A stretch of 64,000 nucleotides of DNA from Taibaiella koreensis. Its GTDB lineage: Bacteria > Bacteroidota > Bacteroidia > Chitinophagales > Chitinophagaceae. The position numbers were made by a program, and so were the translations under genes. Numbering within the stretch: the stretch's first letter is position 1; every line of letters begins with the position of its first letter. Under the pieces are notes generated by a model that saw only the letters and a list, made by a program, of their open reading frames with translations, searched no databases and was not told where the DNA came from. The stretch lies in the NCBI RefSeq assembly GCF_003545715.1, contig NZ_QVNU01000001.1, forward strand, positions 744,001 through 808,000. Reading direction: 5' to 3'. Below are positions 16,964-24,774 of this stretch, piece after piece.

Positions 16964-18619
16964 TTATACCAGCATGGTCACCGGGTTTTCCAGGTAGGCC
17001 TTCAGCGTTTGCATAAAGGCCGCGCCCACAGCACCGTCTACCACACGGTGATCACAGCTCAAAGTCAGCTTCAGCAGGTTGCGTACAACCACCTGGCCAT
17101 TCTCCACCACCGGTGCGGCTTCGATCTTGCCAATGGCCAGGATGCAGGCGTCGGGCGGGTTAATGATAGCTGTGAACTCATCGATATCCATCATACCCAG
17201 GTTGGACACGGTAAAGGTATTGCCGGTAAACTCCTGGGGCTGCAGCTTGCGGTTGCGTGCCTTCTTGATCAGGTCGGCAGCTTCGGCCGATATCTGGGAC
17301 AGGGATTTCTGATCGGCAAATTTAATTACCGGTACAATGAGCCCGTCTTCGATGGCTACTGCGGTACCGACGCTGATATGATGATTTTCACGGATGAAGT
17401 CGCCCATCCAGCTGCTGTTCACGGCCGGATGCTTGCGCAGCGCCATGGCGCAGGCTTTAATGATATAGTCATTGAAAGAGATCTTCACCGGCGATACCTC
17501 ATTCATGGCTTTACGCGCTTCAATGGCATTGTCCATGTTGATGGTCATACGCAGGTAGAAGTGCGGTGCGCTGAACTTGCTTTCGCTCAGGCGGCGTGCC
17601 ACCACCGCGCGCATTTGCGACAGCGGCCTATCGGTATGGCTTTCCTGTCCGGCCGGAGCAGCAACCACACCGGAAGCGGCAGTTGCCGCAGGTTGGGCAG
17701 CCGGTTTGGGCTTAAAGTTGTCAATATCCCGCTTAATGATACGGCCGCCTTCACCGCTGCCTTCTAGTTCACTGAGTGTAATCCCTTTTTCCTTGGCCAT
17801 TTTACGGGCCAGGGGCGATATTTTTAGCCGGTCGTCATCTTGCGTCTGCTCAAATCCAGCCGTAGCATGGCTTTGCGTACTTTCTTTCTGCGGAGCGGCC
17901 TGGCCGGCTTCCTCTTTTTTATCATTACCGGCTGCTGGTTGTTCTTCAGCGCCATCGTCCTCAAGGTAAGGGGTAATGTCGGTGCCTTCTTTTCCTACGA
18001 TAGCGATAATGTCGTTTATTTTCGCGGCCTGTCCGGCCTCCACGCCTATATACAGCAAGGTACCGTCGGCATAGCCCATTACCTCCATGGTGGCCTTATC
18101 GGTCTCCACTTCGGCCAGCACATCATCCGATTTCACTTTATCGCCTTTATTCTTCAGCCAGCTCACGATCTTGCCTTCCTTCATGGTATCGCTCAACAGC
18201 GGCATGCGGACTACCGTGGCATCGCCCGGTTTGGGTTTGGCTGTTTTTTTAGCCTCGGCTTTTGGGGCTTCGGCAGCTTCTTTCTTCGGTTCTTCCTTAG
18301 GCGTTTCTTTCTTGTTGTCTTTTTGCTCAGGAGCAACGTCGCCTTTACTTTCTTTTTCCAGCAAGGCTTTGTAATCTTCCCCTTCTTTACCCACGATGGC
18401 AATAATACCGTTCACCGGGGCCGCTTTCCCTTTTTCCACGCCGATATAAAGCAAGGTGCCTTCTACATAAGGCATTACTTCCATTGTGGCTTTGTCTGTT
18501 TCCACTTCGGCAATAACGTCGTCTGATTTTACCTTGTCACCCACTTTCTTATGCCACTCAGCGATCACGCCTTCCTTCATCGTGTCGCTCAGGAGCGGCA
18601 TACGGATTACTTCAGCCAT
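16964..18619 (-). CDS. pdhC: Pyruvate dehydrogenase complex dihydrolipoyl acetyltransferase (E2)
   Basis: 551 residues. The core of the pyruvate dehydrogenase complex transfers acetyl groups from lipoyl arms to CoA. Two N-terminal lipoyl domains carry the lysine in VETDKATMEV (Lys43 and Lys175) and are joined by a charged Lys/Glu/Ala linker. A peripheral subunit-binding domain (LKISPLARKMAKEKGI, about 265-300) follows, then the catalytic CAT domain to the C-terminus with SCDHRVVDGA (His524, Asp528). The E1 genes are not adjacent. The E3 gene for dihydrolipoamide dehydrogenase is at 28922. An exact -7 box (TATTTTTG) lies upstream at 18651-18658 on the minus strand. Confidence 0.95.
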   Translation of the reverse strand: MAEVIRMPLLSDTMKEGVIAEWHKKVGDKVKSDDVIAEVETDKATMEVMPYVEGTLLYIGVEKGKAAPVNGIIAIVGKEGEDYKALLEKESKGDVAPEQKDNKKETPKEEPKKEAAEAPKAEAKKTAKPKPGDATVVRMPLLSDTMKEGKIVSWLKNKGDKVKSDDVLAEVETDKATMEVMGYADGTLLYIGVEAGQAAKINDIIAIVGKEGTDITPYLEDDGAEEQPAAGNDKKEEAGQAAPQKESTQSHATAGFEQTQDDDRLKISPLARKMAKEKGITLSELEGSGEGGRIIKRDIDNFKPKPAAQPAATAASGVVAAPAGQESHTDRPLSQMRAVVARRLSESKFSAPHFYLRMTINMDNAIEARKAMNEVSPVKISFNDYIIKACAMALRKHPAVNSSWMGDFIRENHHISVGTAVAIEDGLIVPVIKFADQKSLSQISAEAADLIKKARNRKLQPQEFTGNTFTVSNLGMMDIDEFTAIINPPDACILAIGKIEAAPVVENGQVVVRNLLKLTLSCDHRVVDGAVGAAFMQTLKAYLENPVTMLV

Positions 18620-18650
18620 AGTTTGTTTATTGTCAGTTTTTTTGAACGCT

Positions 18651-18658
18651 CAAAAATA
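18651..18658 (-). promoter_or_regulatory. Putative -7 box (TATTTTTG) of the E2 gene
   Basis: Exact TAnnTTTG match on the minus strand, 31 bases before the start codon. No convincing -33 element is at the usual distance. Confidence 0.4.
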
Positions 18659-18842
18659 GTTATTTTGAACTGAAAAAAAGTAAGGTAGGGCAAAATGATG
18701 ATCAATGTTAACGGAGCTTAAACCCAAAGCAGCTGCGGCGCTTGTTAGCGGTCGCAACAACGTTAAAACAATATGAAATTCGGTGACCGGCAGGGACGGT
18801 TGCAAAATATTGAGGAACTTTAAACGATTAAAACAAAAAGCT

Positions 18843-19145
18843 ATGAGCGTAAGTGCAAAGCATATCGCCACCTTCCTCCTGGGCGCAGCTGCAGGTGCGG
18901 CGGCCCTCAAATATTCATCCATGAGCGATGAGGAAAAAGAAAAGCTGATGGCCAGCCTTAAGGAAAAGGCCGGTAAGGTGAAAGACGAAGCCGAAACCAC
19001 CTTTGAAAAGGCCAAGGATTATTTTTCGGAACTGACTACCAAAGGAGGCGAATCGCTTAAGGACCACTGGGCCGATGCGGAAAACTTCCTGAAAGACCTG
19101 TTCAAAGGAAAAGAAGACGGCGGAGAGAAAGCCACACCCGCCTGA
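18843..19145 (+). CDS. YtxH-like small membrane-associated protein
   Basis: 100 residues from the ATG at 18843; an earlier in-frame ATG at 18783 would add residues without similarity. A short glycine/alanine-rich hydrophobic segment (HIATFLLGAAAGAAALKYSS) is followed by an acidic, lysine-rich amphipathic helix (SDEEKEKLMASLKEKAGKVK and onwards). This is the architecture of YtxH domain proteins, a common stress-associated group of unknown biochemical function. The gene is monocistronic, converging on rpsG at a bidirectional terminator. Confidence 0.7.
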   Translation: MSVSAKHIATFLLGAAAGAAALKYSSMSDEEKEKLMASLKEKAGKVKDEAETTFEKAKDYFSELTTKGGESLKDHWADAENFLKDLFKGKEDGGEKATPA

Positions 19146-19165
19146 TCAGGATAGAACGTCACATG

Positions 19166-19199
19166 AAAAAGCCTGCAAACTGATGTTTGCAGGCTTTTT
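19166..19199. terminator. Bidirectional terminator between ytxH-like gene and rpsG
   Basis: A perfect 15-base stem (AAAAAGCCTGCAAAC with GTTTGCAGGCTTTTT, loop TGAT) flanked by T/A runs sits between the convergent genes. Confidence 0.9.
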
Positions 19200-19218
19200 T
19201 CCAAAAAATATATAAGGG

Positions 19219-19686
19219 TTATACCCGGAAGTGAGCGAATGCCTTGTTCGCGTCAGCCATACGGTGTGTATCTTCTTTCTTTTTGAATGCACCACCTTCA
19301 CCTTTGCTTGCTGCGATGATCTCGTTAGCCAGCTTATCAGCCATGGTCTTACCGTTACGCTCGCGGCTAAAACGGATCAGCCATTTCATGCTGAGAGAGA
19401 TCTTACGATCGGCACGTACTTCAGAAGGGATCTGGAAAGTAGCGCCACCGATACGACGGCTGCGTACTTCTACAGAAGGGGTAACATTTTGTAAAGCTTT
19501 CTTCCAGATTTCATAGCCATCTTCAGAAGTGATCTGGCTTATCTTGTCAACCGCATCATAGAAAATGTTGAAAGCAGTAGTCTTTTTACCGGCCCACATC
19601 ATAGTGTTTACGAAACGGGTAACCTGTTTGTCGTTAAACTTAGGATCCGGAGCCAGAGGGTGTTTTTTAGCTTGCGCTTTTCTCAT
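19219..19686 (-). CDS. rpsG: 30S ribosomal protein S7
   Basis: 155 residues, starting [19 protein letters not shown] and ending AFAHFRV, the classical bacterial S7 (uS7) profile, with the [15 protein letters not shown] and [11 protein letters not shown] segments. S7 nucleates assembly of the 30S head by binding 16S rRNA. It follows rpsL after 108 bases as in the str operon. The usual next gene, fusA, is missing here: a terminator and a convergent gene come directly after. Confidence 0.97.
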   Translation of the reverse strand: MRKAQAKKHPLAPDPKFNDKQVTRFVNTMMWAGKKTTAFNIFYDAVDKISQITSEDGYEIWKKALQNVTPSVEVRSRRIGGATFQIPSEVRADRKISLSMKWLIRFSRERNGKTMADKLANEIIAASKGEGGAFKKKEDTHRMADANKAFAHFRV

Positions 19687-19794
19687 CGATTTTAATTTTT
19701 AAATTTCAGGCTGAATTTCTTCAAGTATTAAAACTTTACTCAGCTTTTTGTGTACAATCTTGTCATCGCTTATCCAAAGAGGAATAAGTATGGC

Positions 19795-20175
19795 TTATTT
19801 TTTCGCTTTTTCCTTTTTGGTACCGTACTTAGAGCGGCTTTGCTTACGGTCTTTTACGCCGGCAGTATCCAAAGCGCCACGTACGATGTGGTAACGTACA
19901 CCTGGCAGATCCTTCACACGACCACCGCGAATCAGCACGATGGAGTGCTCCTGCAGGTTGTGACCTTCACCGGGAATATAGGCGATCACCTCAATTTTGT
20001 TGGTCAGACGTACTTTTGCTACCTTGCGCAGCGCAGAATTCGGCTTCTTGGGCGTTGTCGTGTACACACGGGTACATACTCCGCGACGCTGAGGGCAATC
20101 ATCCAATGCGGGTGATTTCGATTTGGCTTTGATCTGAGTACGTCCCTTACGAACTAATTGTTGTATAGTAGGCAT
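19795..20175 (-). CDS. rpsL: 30S ribosomal protein S12
   Basis: 126 residues starting [15 protein letters not shown]12 (uS12) sits at the decoding centre. The conserved [18 protein letters not shown] and [16 protein letters not shown] loops are intact and of wild-type form at the lysines where streptomycin resistance mutations occur, and the Asp of KDLPG is the usual beta-methylthiolation site. It is the first gene of a two-gene rpsL-rpsG operon with a strong promoter. Confidence 0.97.
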   Translation of the reverse strand: MPTIQQLVRKGRTQIKAKSKSPALDDCPQRRGVCTRVYTTTPKKPNSALRKVAKVRLTNKIEVIAYIPGEGHNLQEHSIVLIRGGRVKDLPGVRYHIVRGALDTAGVKDRKQSRSKYGTKKEKAKK

Positions 20176-20204
20176 TCCTGTTAATTAAATATTTTTTTGG
20201 ACTG

Positions 20205-20235
20205 CAAAGGTAAGGCCTTTTATTATTTATCCAAA
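20205..20235 (-). promoter_or_regulatory. Promoter of the rpsL-rpsG operon
   Basis: On the minus strand TTTG (20235-20232), 19 bases, then TACCTTTG (20212-20205): an exact match to the Bacteroidota -33/-7 consensus. The leader would be about 25 bases. Confidence 0.8.
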
Positions 20236-20279
20236 ATTTTTTTACTTTTAATTCGGGTTTTAACACGCATACCCTTAAC

Positions 20280-20750
20280 TTACTGCCGGCCGGCCTGTCT
20301 TTTCTGCCGCTCGGCCTGTATTTTGAGCGCAAAGTCCTGCTCGGCCTGCTGCAACGACAGCAATTCCCTTGGGCTTATTATCTTCAGGAATTCCTTTTTG
20401 TATTTTTCCTTAACGGTGAGTAATTTCTTCGCATTTTCCAGCCGTTCGTTCATCAGCCGATCGGCCTCATCATCGTTCAGGTCCTGCCTGTCCTTTAATT
20501 TTTGCTGCAGACTACCCTTGAAAATAACTCTTTTTTCGGCCAGATAGGCATTATAAACCGGTTGCAGGCGGCCGGCGCGCTGCTTGTCGAGCTGCAGCCT
20601 GTCGACAATAAAGGCCCAACGGGCTTCTTTTACCTTTTGCAGGGCATGGTTCCTGGCCGGCGGCGGAGCCATAGCCTCCTGGGCGGTTGCCGCCGGAGCC
20701 ATCGACAAAAGGAAAAGGCTAAAAAGGGTAATCAAGAGTGTGTTGTTCAT
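20280..20750 (-). CDS. Periplasmic Spy/CpxP-like protein
   Basis: 156 residues. A signal peptide (to APAATAQ, about residue 24) is followed by an all-helical, highly charged body (WAFIVDRLQLDKQRAGRLQ, LNDDEADRLMNERLENAKKL, YKKEFLKIISPRELLSLQQA). The pattern of a helix ending in a PxE-L-LQQAE element resembles the LTxxQ/heavy-metal-resistance group to which Spy, CpxP and ZraP belong, which bind misfolded proteins or metal in the periplasm. It is the third gene of a sigma/anti-sigma operon, starting two bases after the anti-sigma gene, which suggests it senses or buffers the stress that the sigma factor answers. Confidence 0.6.
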   Translation of the reverse strand: MNNTLLITLFSLFLLSMAPAATAQEAMAPPPARNHALQKVKEARWAFIVDRLQLDKQRAGRLQPVYNAYLAEKRVIFKGSLQQKLKDRQDLNDDEADRLMNERLENAKKLLTVKEKYKKEFLKIISPRELLSLQQAEQDFALKIQAERQKRQAGRQ

Positions 20751-20752
20751 AT

Positions 20753-21136
20753 TTATTCGTTTTCATCAGGTTCGCCGGCTTCCGGCAGCTCCTCTTCGTT
20801 TAATTGATGGACCCAGCTGAGGTCGGCGTCGCTGAGGCCGCTTATGGCTTTGTCCAGCCTTTGTTCCGCGGTCAGCGACGGAGCGGTAGCCACCTTGCCG
20901 GCCGGACCGTTTTCCCGTTGCACCACATATAGCGATAGAATAAGTGCGATTCCTGCTGCGAGGCTGGCCGCCGGTCGCCAGAGCCGTTTTCTACGGCGCG
21001 GCGGTGCATGCTGCGCCCTGTCGGCCAGCACTTTCGCTTTGAGCCTTTGCTGCATCGCTTCCCATTGTCCTTTATCCAGGTCGTAGGGAGAATGCTGCTT
21101 CAGGTAATCTTCCTGCTCTTCCATATCATACGGCAT
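20753..21136 (-). CDS. Probable membrane anti-sigma factor
   Basis: 127 residues. A cytoplasmic N-terminal part of about 50 residues (SPYDLDKGQWEAMQQRLKAK) is followed by an Arg-rich stop-transfer patch, one transmembrane helix (SLAAGIALILSLYVVQ, about 59-74) and an acidic periplasmic tail. The topology, the 11-base overlap with the ECF sigma gene before it and its position identify it as the likely anti-sigma factor. It lacks a recognisable zinc-binding HxxxCxxC motif, so it is not a classical ZAS-type protein. Confidence 0.6.
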   Translation of the reverse strand: MPYDMEEQEDYLKQHSPYDLDKGQWEAMQQRLKAKVLADRAQHAPPRRRKRLWRPAASLAAGIALILSLYVVQRENGPAGKVATAPSLTAEQRLDKAISGLSDADLSWVHQLNEEELPEAGEPDENE

Positions 21137-21677
21137 GGCGCAACTGTTTTTTAATACGTTCGAAAGCGTAGTGGTAATTCGTTTTCAGGCTCGATACCGA
21201 GGAACCGGTGATGCCACTGATCTCTTCGTAGCTCAATTCGTCGAAGTAGCGCATGTTGAATACCAGGCGCTGCTTTTCGGGCAGGAGCAGGATCGCTTCA
21301 TGAAATTTCAGCAATATTGTCTCCGCTTTAAGATCATTTTCCGCGTATAAAGTCCGGGCCAACCATTGTCCTTCGTCGTCAAACCCCTTGAGCACCAGCT
21401 TCTTTTGCCGGTAAAAGCGGAGGCATTCCCGGGTAGCGATGGCATAGAGCCAGGTGTACAGGCGGCTTTCCCTTCTGAAGTCTCCTATGGCCCTGAAGGC
21501 ATTGATCAGGGTTTCCTGCAGCACATCTTCGGCATCCTGTGCACCTACGACCATGCGCCTGATAGATTGGTATAGCCGCTGGCCGTACGTCTTCATTAGC
21601 AGATCAAATCCTTTGTCTACATCAACCTCACGGCTGCACAACTGTATGATCTGTTCATCGATATCGGTAACGGCCAT
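21126..21677 (-). CDS. ECF-family RNA polymerase sigma factor
   Basis: 183 residues. Region 2 (YQSIRRMVVGAQDAEDVLQE and the region around RLYTWLYAIATRECLRFYR) and region 4 (FDELSYEEISGITGSSVSSL, HTH) are present, with no region 1.1 or 3, as in extracytoplasmic-function sigma factors. It directs RNA polymerase to stress or surface-function promoters. It is the first gene of a three-gene operon with an anti-sigma factor and a Spy-like periplasmic protein, so its release is probably signalled across the inner membrane. Confidence 0.9.
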   Translation of the reverse strand: MAVTDIDEQIIQLCSREVDVDKGFDLLMKTYGQRLYQSIRRMVVGAQDAEDVLQETLINAFRAIGDFRRESRLYTWLYAIATRECLRFYRQKKLVLKGFDDEGQWLARTLYAENDLKAETILLKFHEAILLLPEKQRLVFNMRYFDELSYEEISGITGSSVSSLKTNYHYAFERIKKQLRHAV

Positions 21678-21732
21678 AATCTAAAGCTACCCTTCAGTAG
21701 TGAGAGTCTTCGCAAGGGCAAAGGTTAAATTT

Positions 21733-21779
21733 TAAAAAAAGAGAAGTCAAGTTTTTCGAAACTTGACTTCTCTTTTTTT
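21733..21779. terminator. Terminator after acyl-CoA dehydrogenase
   Basis: A near-perfect stem of about 20 bases (A-run, GAGAAGTCAAGTTT, loop TTCG, and its complement with a T-run) lies 15 bases after the minus-strand stop codon. Confidence 0.85.
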
Positions 21780-21793
21780 AATTAAAGCGGTAA

Positions 21794-22933
21794 TTATTTC
21801 AGAACAGTACGGCTGATCACGATCTTTTGTACCTCGCTGGTACCTTCGTAGATCTGGGTAATCTTCGCGTCGCGCATCAGGCGTTCTACGTGGAATTCTT
21901 TTACATAACCGTAGCCACCATGGATCTGTACCGCTTCGTTGGTCACGCTCTGGGCGATCTCGGAGGCGTACAACTTGGCCATGGAGCCTGCCAGCGTATA
22001 ATCCTGGCCCTGGTCTTTCAGCCATGCGGCCTTAAGACACAGCAGGCGGGCAGTCTCGATCTGGGTAGCCATATCGGCCAGCTTGAAGGCCACGGCCTGG
22101 TGGTTCATGATCTCGGTGCCGAAGGCTTTACGTTCCTTGGAATACTTAAGCGCCAGCTCGTAAGCACCGCTGGCAATACCCAATGCCTGGGATGCGATGC
22201 CGATACGGCCACCGCCCAGGGTTTTCATCGCAAAGTTGAAGCCGAAGCCATCTTCGCCTATGCGGTTTTCCTTAGGCACTTTTACATCCTGGAAAGAAAT
22301 GCTGTGCGTATCGCTGCCGCGGATACCCAGCTTGTTCTCTTTTGCGCCCACAGTAACGCCCGGAGTGTTCTTATCCACGATAAAGGCGTTGATGCCTTTG
22401 TGCTTCTTGGCAACATCGGTTTGGGCAATAACGAGATAAGTAGAAGCGGAATTTCCGTTGGTGATCCAATTCTTGATCCCATTTAGTATGTAGTGGTCGC
22501 CTTTGTCCTCAGCAGTTGTCCTTTGAGAAGTAGCATCGGAGCCAGCTTCGGGTTCGCTCAGCAGGAAAGCGCCGATCAGCTGGCCGGAAGCCAGGGGCAC
22601 CAGGTATTTTTGTTTTTGTTCTTCTGTTCCGTAGGTTTCGAGACCCCAGCATACCAGGGAGTTGTTTACGCTCATTACTACCGAAGCCGAAGCATCCACT
22701 TTGGATATCTCTTCCATTGCCAGCACATAAGATATGGCATCCATTCCCGAACCGCCGTATTTAGGATCTACCATCATACCCAGGAAACCCAGTTCGCCCA
22801 GCTTCTTGATCTGTTCGGCGGGGAATTTCTGATGCTCGTCACGCTCGATCACGCCGGGCAGAAGCTCATTTTGGGCGAAATCGCGGGCAGCCTTCTGTAC
22901 GGCCAGTTGTTCTTCGGAAAGTTGAAAGTTCAT
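21794..22933 (-). CDS. Acyl-CoA dehydrogenase
   Basis: 379 residues, typical of short/medium-chain acyl-CoA dehydrogenases. These FAD enzymes form the alpha-beta double bond in the first step of beta-oxidation or amino-acid-derived acyl-CoA breakdown. LLSEPEAGSDA and GIKNWITNG belong to the FAD/substrate beta-domain. IHGGYGYVKEFHVERLMRDA and the catalytic base Glu363 in QIYEGTSEVQ are near the C-terminus, the position used by short-chain and butyryl-CoA dehydrogenases. It is monocistronic with its own promoter and terminator. Confidence 0.95.
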   Translation of the reverse strand: MNFQLSEEQLAVQKAARDFAQNELLPGVIERDEHQKFPAEQIKKLGELGFLGMMVDPKYGGSGMDAISYVLAMEEISKVDASASVVMSVNNSLVCWGLETYGTEEQKQKYLVPLASGQLIGAFLLSEPEAGSDATSQRTTAEDKGDHYILNGIKNWITNGNSASTYLVIAQTDVAKKHKGINAFIVDKNTPGVTVGAKENKLGIRGSDTHSISFQDVKVPKENRIGEDGFGFNFAMKTLGGGRIGIASQALGIASGAYELALKYSKERKAFGTEIMNHQAVAFKLADMATQIETARLLCLKAAWLKDQGQDYTLAGSMAKLYASEIAQSVTNEAVQIHGGYGYVKEFHVERLMRDAKITQIYEGTSEVQKIVISRTVLK

Positions 22934-22971
22934 AAACAGGTTAAGTTTTAGACAAATAGTCAGACAGGGTG

Positions 22972-23002
22972 CAAAAATAATTTTTTACCCGGTATCCGCA
23001 AA
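22972..23002 (-). promoter_or_regulatory. Promoter of acyl-CoA dehydrogenase
   Basis: On the minus strand TTTG (23002-22999), 19 bases, then TATTTTTG (22979-22972): exact consensus, with a leader of about 35 bases. Confidence 0.75.
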
Positions 23003-23083
23003 TTGTCTTTGAGCCCTTTAGTAAAATTGTGAAGCCCGGTATGGAATCGGCGACGCGATAGCATCTTATTTTAAAATGACGTT

Positions 23084-23311
23084 ATGAAAATACCCGCAGC
23101 CCTTTTACACACCCTGAGCCTGGCCCTCCTGGCCAGCGCCTGCCAGAGCAGTCCTGCCGGAAAGCAGCCCGAAGCGCAGGTTGGCCAGATCGTCCGTGAT
23201 TCCGTTACCCGGCTCCCGGCCCCGGTCGATACCCCACAGCTAAGCAACGGTCTCCGGCAGCAAATTTTGCCCGGGGAAGGCGACAATTGTCCTCCCTGCG
23301 GCAGGGGATGA
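23084..23311 (+). CDS. Putative MNIO-associated RiPP precursor 1 (lipoprotein-type leader, CPPCGRG tail)
   Basis: 75 residues. The N-terminus is a signal peptide with a lipobox-like LASAC (Cys at residue 20), then a low-complexity Pro/Gln linker, and the C-terminus ends GDNCPPCGRG. The C-terminal motif NCPxCGxG is shared with the next peptide (23399) and nothing else in the window. Together with the DUF692/MNIO gene downstream this marks it as a candidate substrate whose terminal cysteines are modified. The distance to the next peptide gene is 87 bases with a short GTCTATATAGAC palindrome. MNIO precursors with Sec-type leaders are known from bufferins; the assignment here is inference from context and motif. 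Confidence 0.65.
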   Translation: MKIPAALLHTLSLALLASACQSSPAGKQPEAQVGQIVRDSVTRLPAPVDTPQLSNGLRQQILPGEGDNCPPCGRG

Positions 23312-23398
23312 AAAAAATAGGAGCAGCTTCTAAGAATCGTCTCCGGTTGCACGTCTATATAGACAGGAACTGTATCATTCATCACTAAAGACAAAATC

Positions 23399-23599
23399 AT
23401 GAAGGTCTCGAAAGCATTACTAGGCGCCATACTGGTGGGGATTACCGTGCAAACCGCAGCAACTTCCTGCAGCAAAAAGGAAACAAATCGCATTACACCC
23501 CAAACCGGCGCCCAAGCCGGGGAGCAGGTACAGCCGCCACATTCCAACCCGGAACCACCACAACCCGGTGGCAATTGTCCCGGTTGTGGTATGGGATAA
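23399..23599 (+). CDS. Putative MNIO-associated RiPP precursor 2 (lipoprotein-type leader, CPGCGMG tail)
   Basis: 66 residues. The layout matches precursor 1: a signal peptide (LLGAILVGITVQTAATSC, Cys at 24), a Lys/Gln/Pro-rich spacer and the C-terminal end PGGNCPGCGMG. Position and motif suggest that the two cysteines in CPGC are the substrate of the MNIO enzyme that starts 35 bases after the stop codon. The frame was confirmed by the stop immediately after the CGMG end and by A-rich sequence before the ATG. It may be retained as a lipoprotein or cleaved so that only the tail is released. Confidence 0.7.
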   Translation: MKVSKALLGAILVGITVQTAATSCSKKETNRITPQTGAQAGEQVQPPHSNPEPPQPGGNCPGCGMG

Positions 23600-23634
23600 A
23601 GAAGTATATTACAGAACAGCTATCGACTAACAGA

Positions 23635-24774
23635 ATGGAATACGAACCACTAAGATCAACTATTGCGTGTAACCTGGATGCCGGCATTTTGTCGGCATCT
23701 TTACCTTTATTTGAGGAAGCTCGCGTGGAGGCGATCGAGTGGGCGTTCGATACCCTGTTCCGGCTGGAAACCATTCCTGTATGGTTTGAAGAGCTATTGG
23801 AGGCCTTTAGTAAGGAAAAGCGGCTTATCGGGCATGGGGTGTTCTTTTCCCTGTTTTCGGGGCGCTGGCAGCCGGAGCAGCAGCGCTGGCTCGATCAATT
23901 ACGGACACTTTGCCGGAAATACCATTTCGATCATATTACGGAACATTTCGGCTTCATGACAGGGGCCGATTTCCATCATGGCGCACCGCTGGGCATTCCT
24001 TTTACGGCCGAAACGCTCGCGCTGGGTCGCGACCGCCTCGCCCGCATTTACGATGCCTGCCAATGCCCGGTGGGCCTGGAGAACCTGGCCTTTTCCTATT
24101 CACTGGAAGAAGTGGAGCGGCACGGCGCCTTCCTCGAAGAGCTGCTGCAGCCACTGAACGGTTTTATCATACTCGATCTCCATAACCTGTATTGCCAGCT
24201 GCATAATTTTTCCCTGGACTTCGATACGCTCATTAAGCGCTATCCCCTGCACCGGGTAAGAGAGATCCACATTTCGGGTGGTAGCTGGGAGCCTTCGGCT
24301 TTATTTGAAGGTAAATCTGTGCGCCGGGATACGCACGACGATACCGTGCCTGAAGAGGTGTTTGTGCTCCTCGAAAAAACGATTCCCCTTTGTCCTTGTC
24401 TTAAATATGTGGTGATGGAGCAATTGGGTACCGGCCTGGCGACGGAGCCCAGCAGACAGGCATTCCGCAACGACTTTATACGCATGCAGCAGATCGTATC
24501 GGCCGCCACGGCACAGCCCGCTGCCTTCCTGCCGGAGGCCTTTTTACCACCTGATATCCTGCCGGCCGGCCCTGTAGTGGAATCAGCAACACTGCATAAC
24601 CAGCAGCTAGAACTGTCGGCGATACTGGAGAGCAGCGCCGGCTATGAAGATGCGCGCCAAAGGCTGGCTCATTCTTCTCTCGCCGGTACCGGTTGGCAGG
24701 TAGAGGCATGGCAGCCGCACATGCTCGAAACAGCAGTACACATCGCGCAGAAATGGCGTAAGAAAAATACTTAA
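23635..24774 (+). CDS. DUF692 / MNIO family multinuclear iron oxidase
   Basis: 379 residues from the ATG at 23635 (a TTG start at 23575 would overlap precursor 2). The TIM-barrel MNIO signature is clear in order: GHGVF (His67), DHITEHFGF (His100, Glu103, His104), PVGLENLAF (Glu149, Asn150), ILDLHNLYCQLHN (Asp181, His183, Asn184), REIHISGGSW (His212), RRDTHDDTVPEEVF (Asp232, His234) and VVMEQLG (Glu262). These correspond to iron ligands in MbnB, TglH and bufferin-type enzymes, which oxidise cysteines in peptide substrates to oxazolone/thioamide, thiazole or related groups. About 100 C-terminal residues beyond the barrel (from about 280) form an extension that may replace the separate partner protein other MNIO enzymes need. 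No other maturation gene is adjacent. Confidence 0.88.
   Translation: MEYEPLRSTIACNLDAGILSASLPLFEEARVEAIEWAFDTLFRLETIPVWFEELLEAFSKEKRLIGHGVFFSLFSGRWQPEQQRWLDQLRTLCRKYHFDHITEHFGFMTGADFHHGAPLGIPFTAETLALGRDRLARIYDACQCPVGLENLAFSYSLEEVERHGAFLEELLQPLNGFIILDLHNLYCQLHNFSLDFDTLIKRYPLHRVREIHISGGSWEPSALFEGKSVRRDTHDDTVPEEVFVLLEKTIPLCPCLKYVVMEQLGTGLATEPSRQAFRNDFIRMQQIVSAATAQPAAFLPEAFLPPDILPAGPVVESATLHNQQLELSAILESSAGYEDARQRLAHSSLAGTGWQVEAWQPHMLETAVHIAQKWRKKNT

Noticed and set aside
19795-20175. rpsL streptomycin-resistance substitution
   Set aside because: The key lysines in the TTPKKPNS and GRVKDLPG loops are of wild-type form.
23353-23364. GTCTATATAGAC palindrome between the two MNIO precursors as an operator
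   Set aside because: Only 6-base arms with no centre, no nearby -7/-33 pair and no regulator in the locus.
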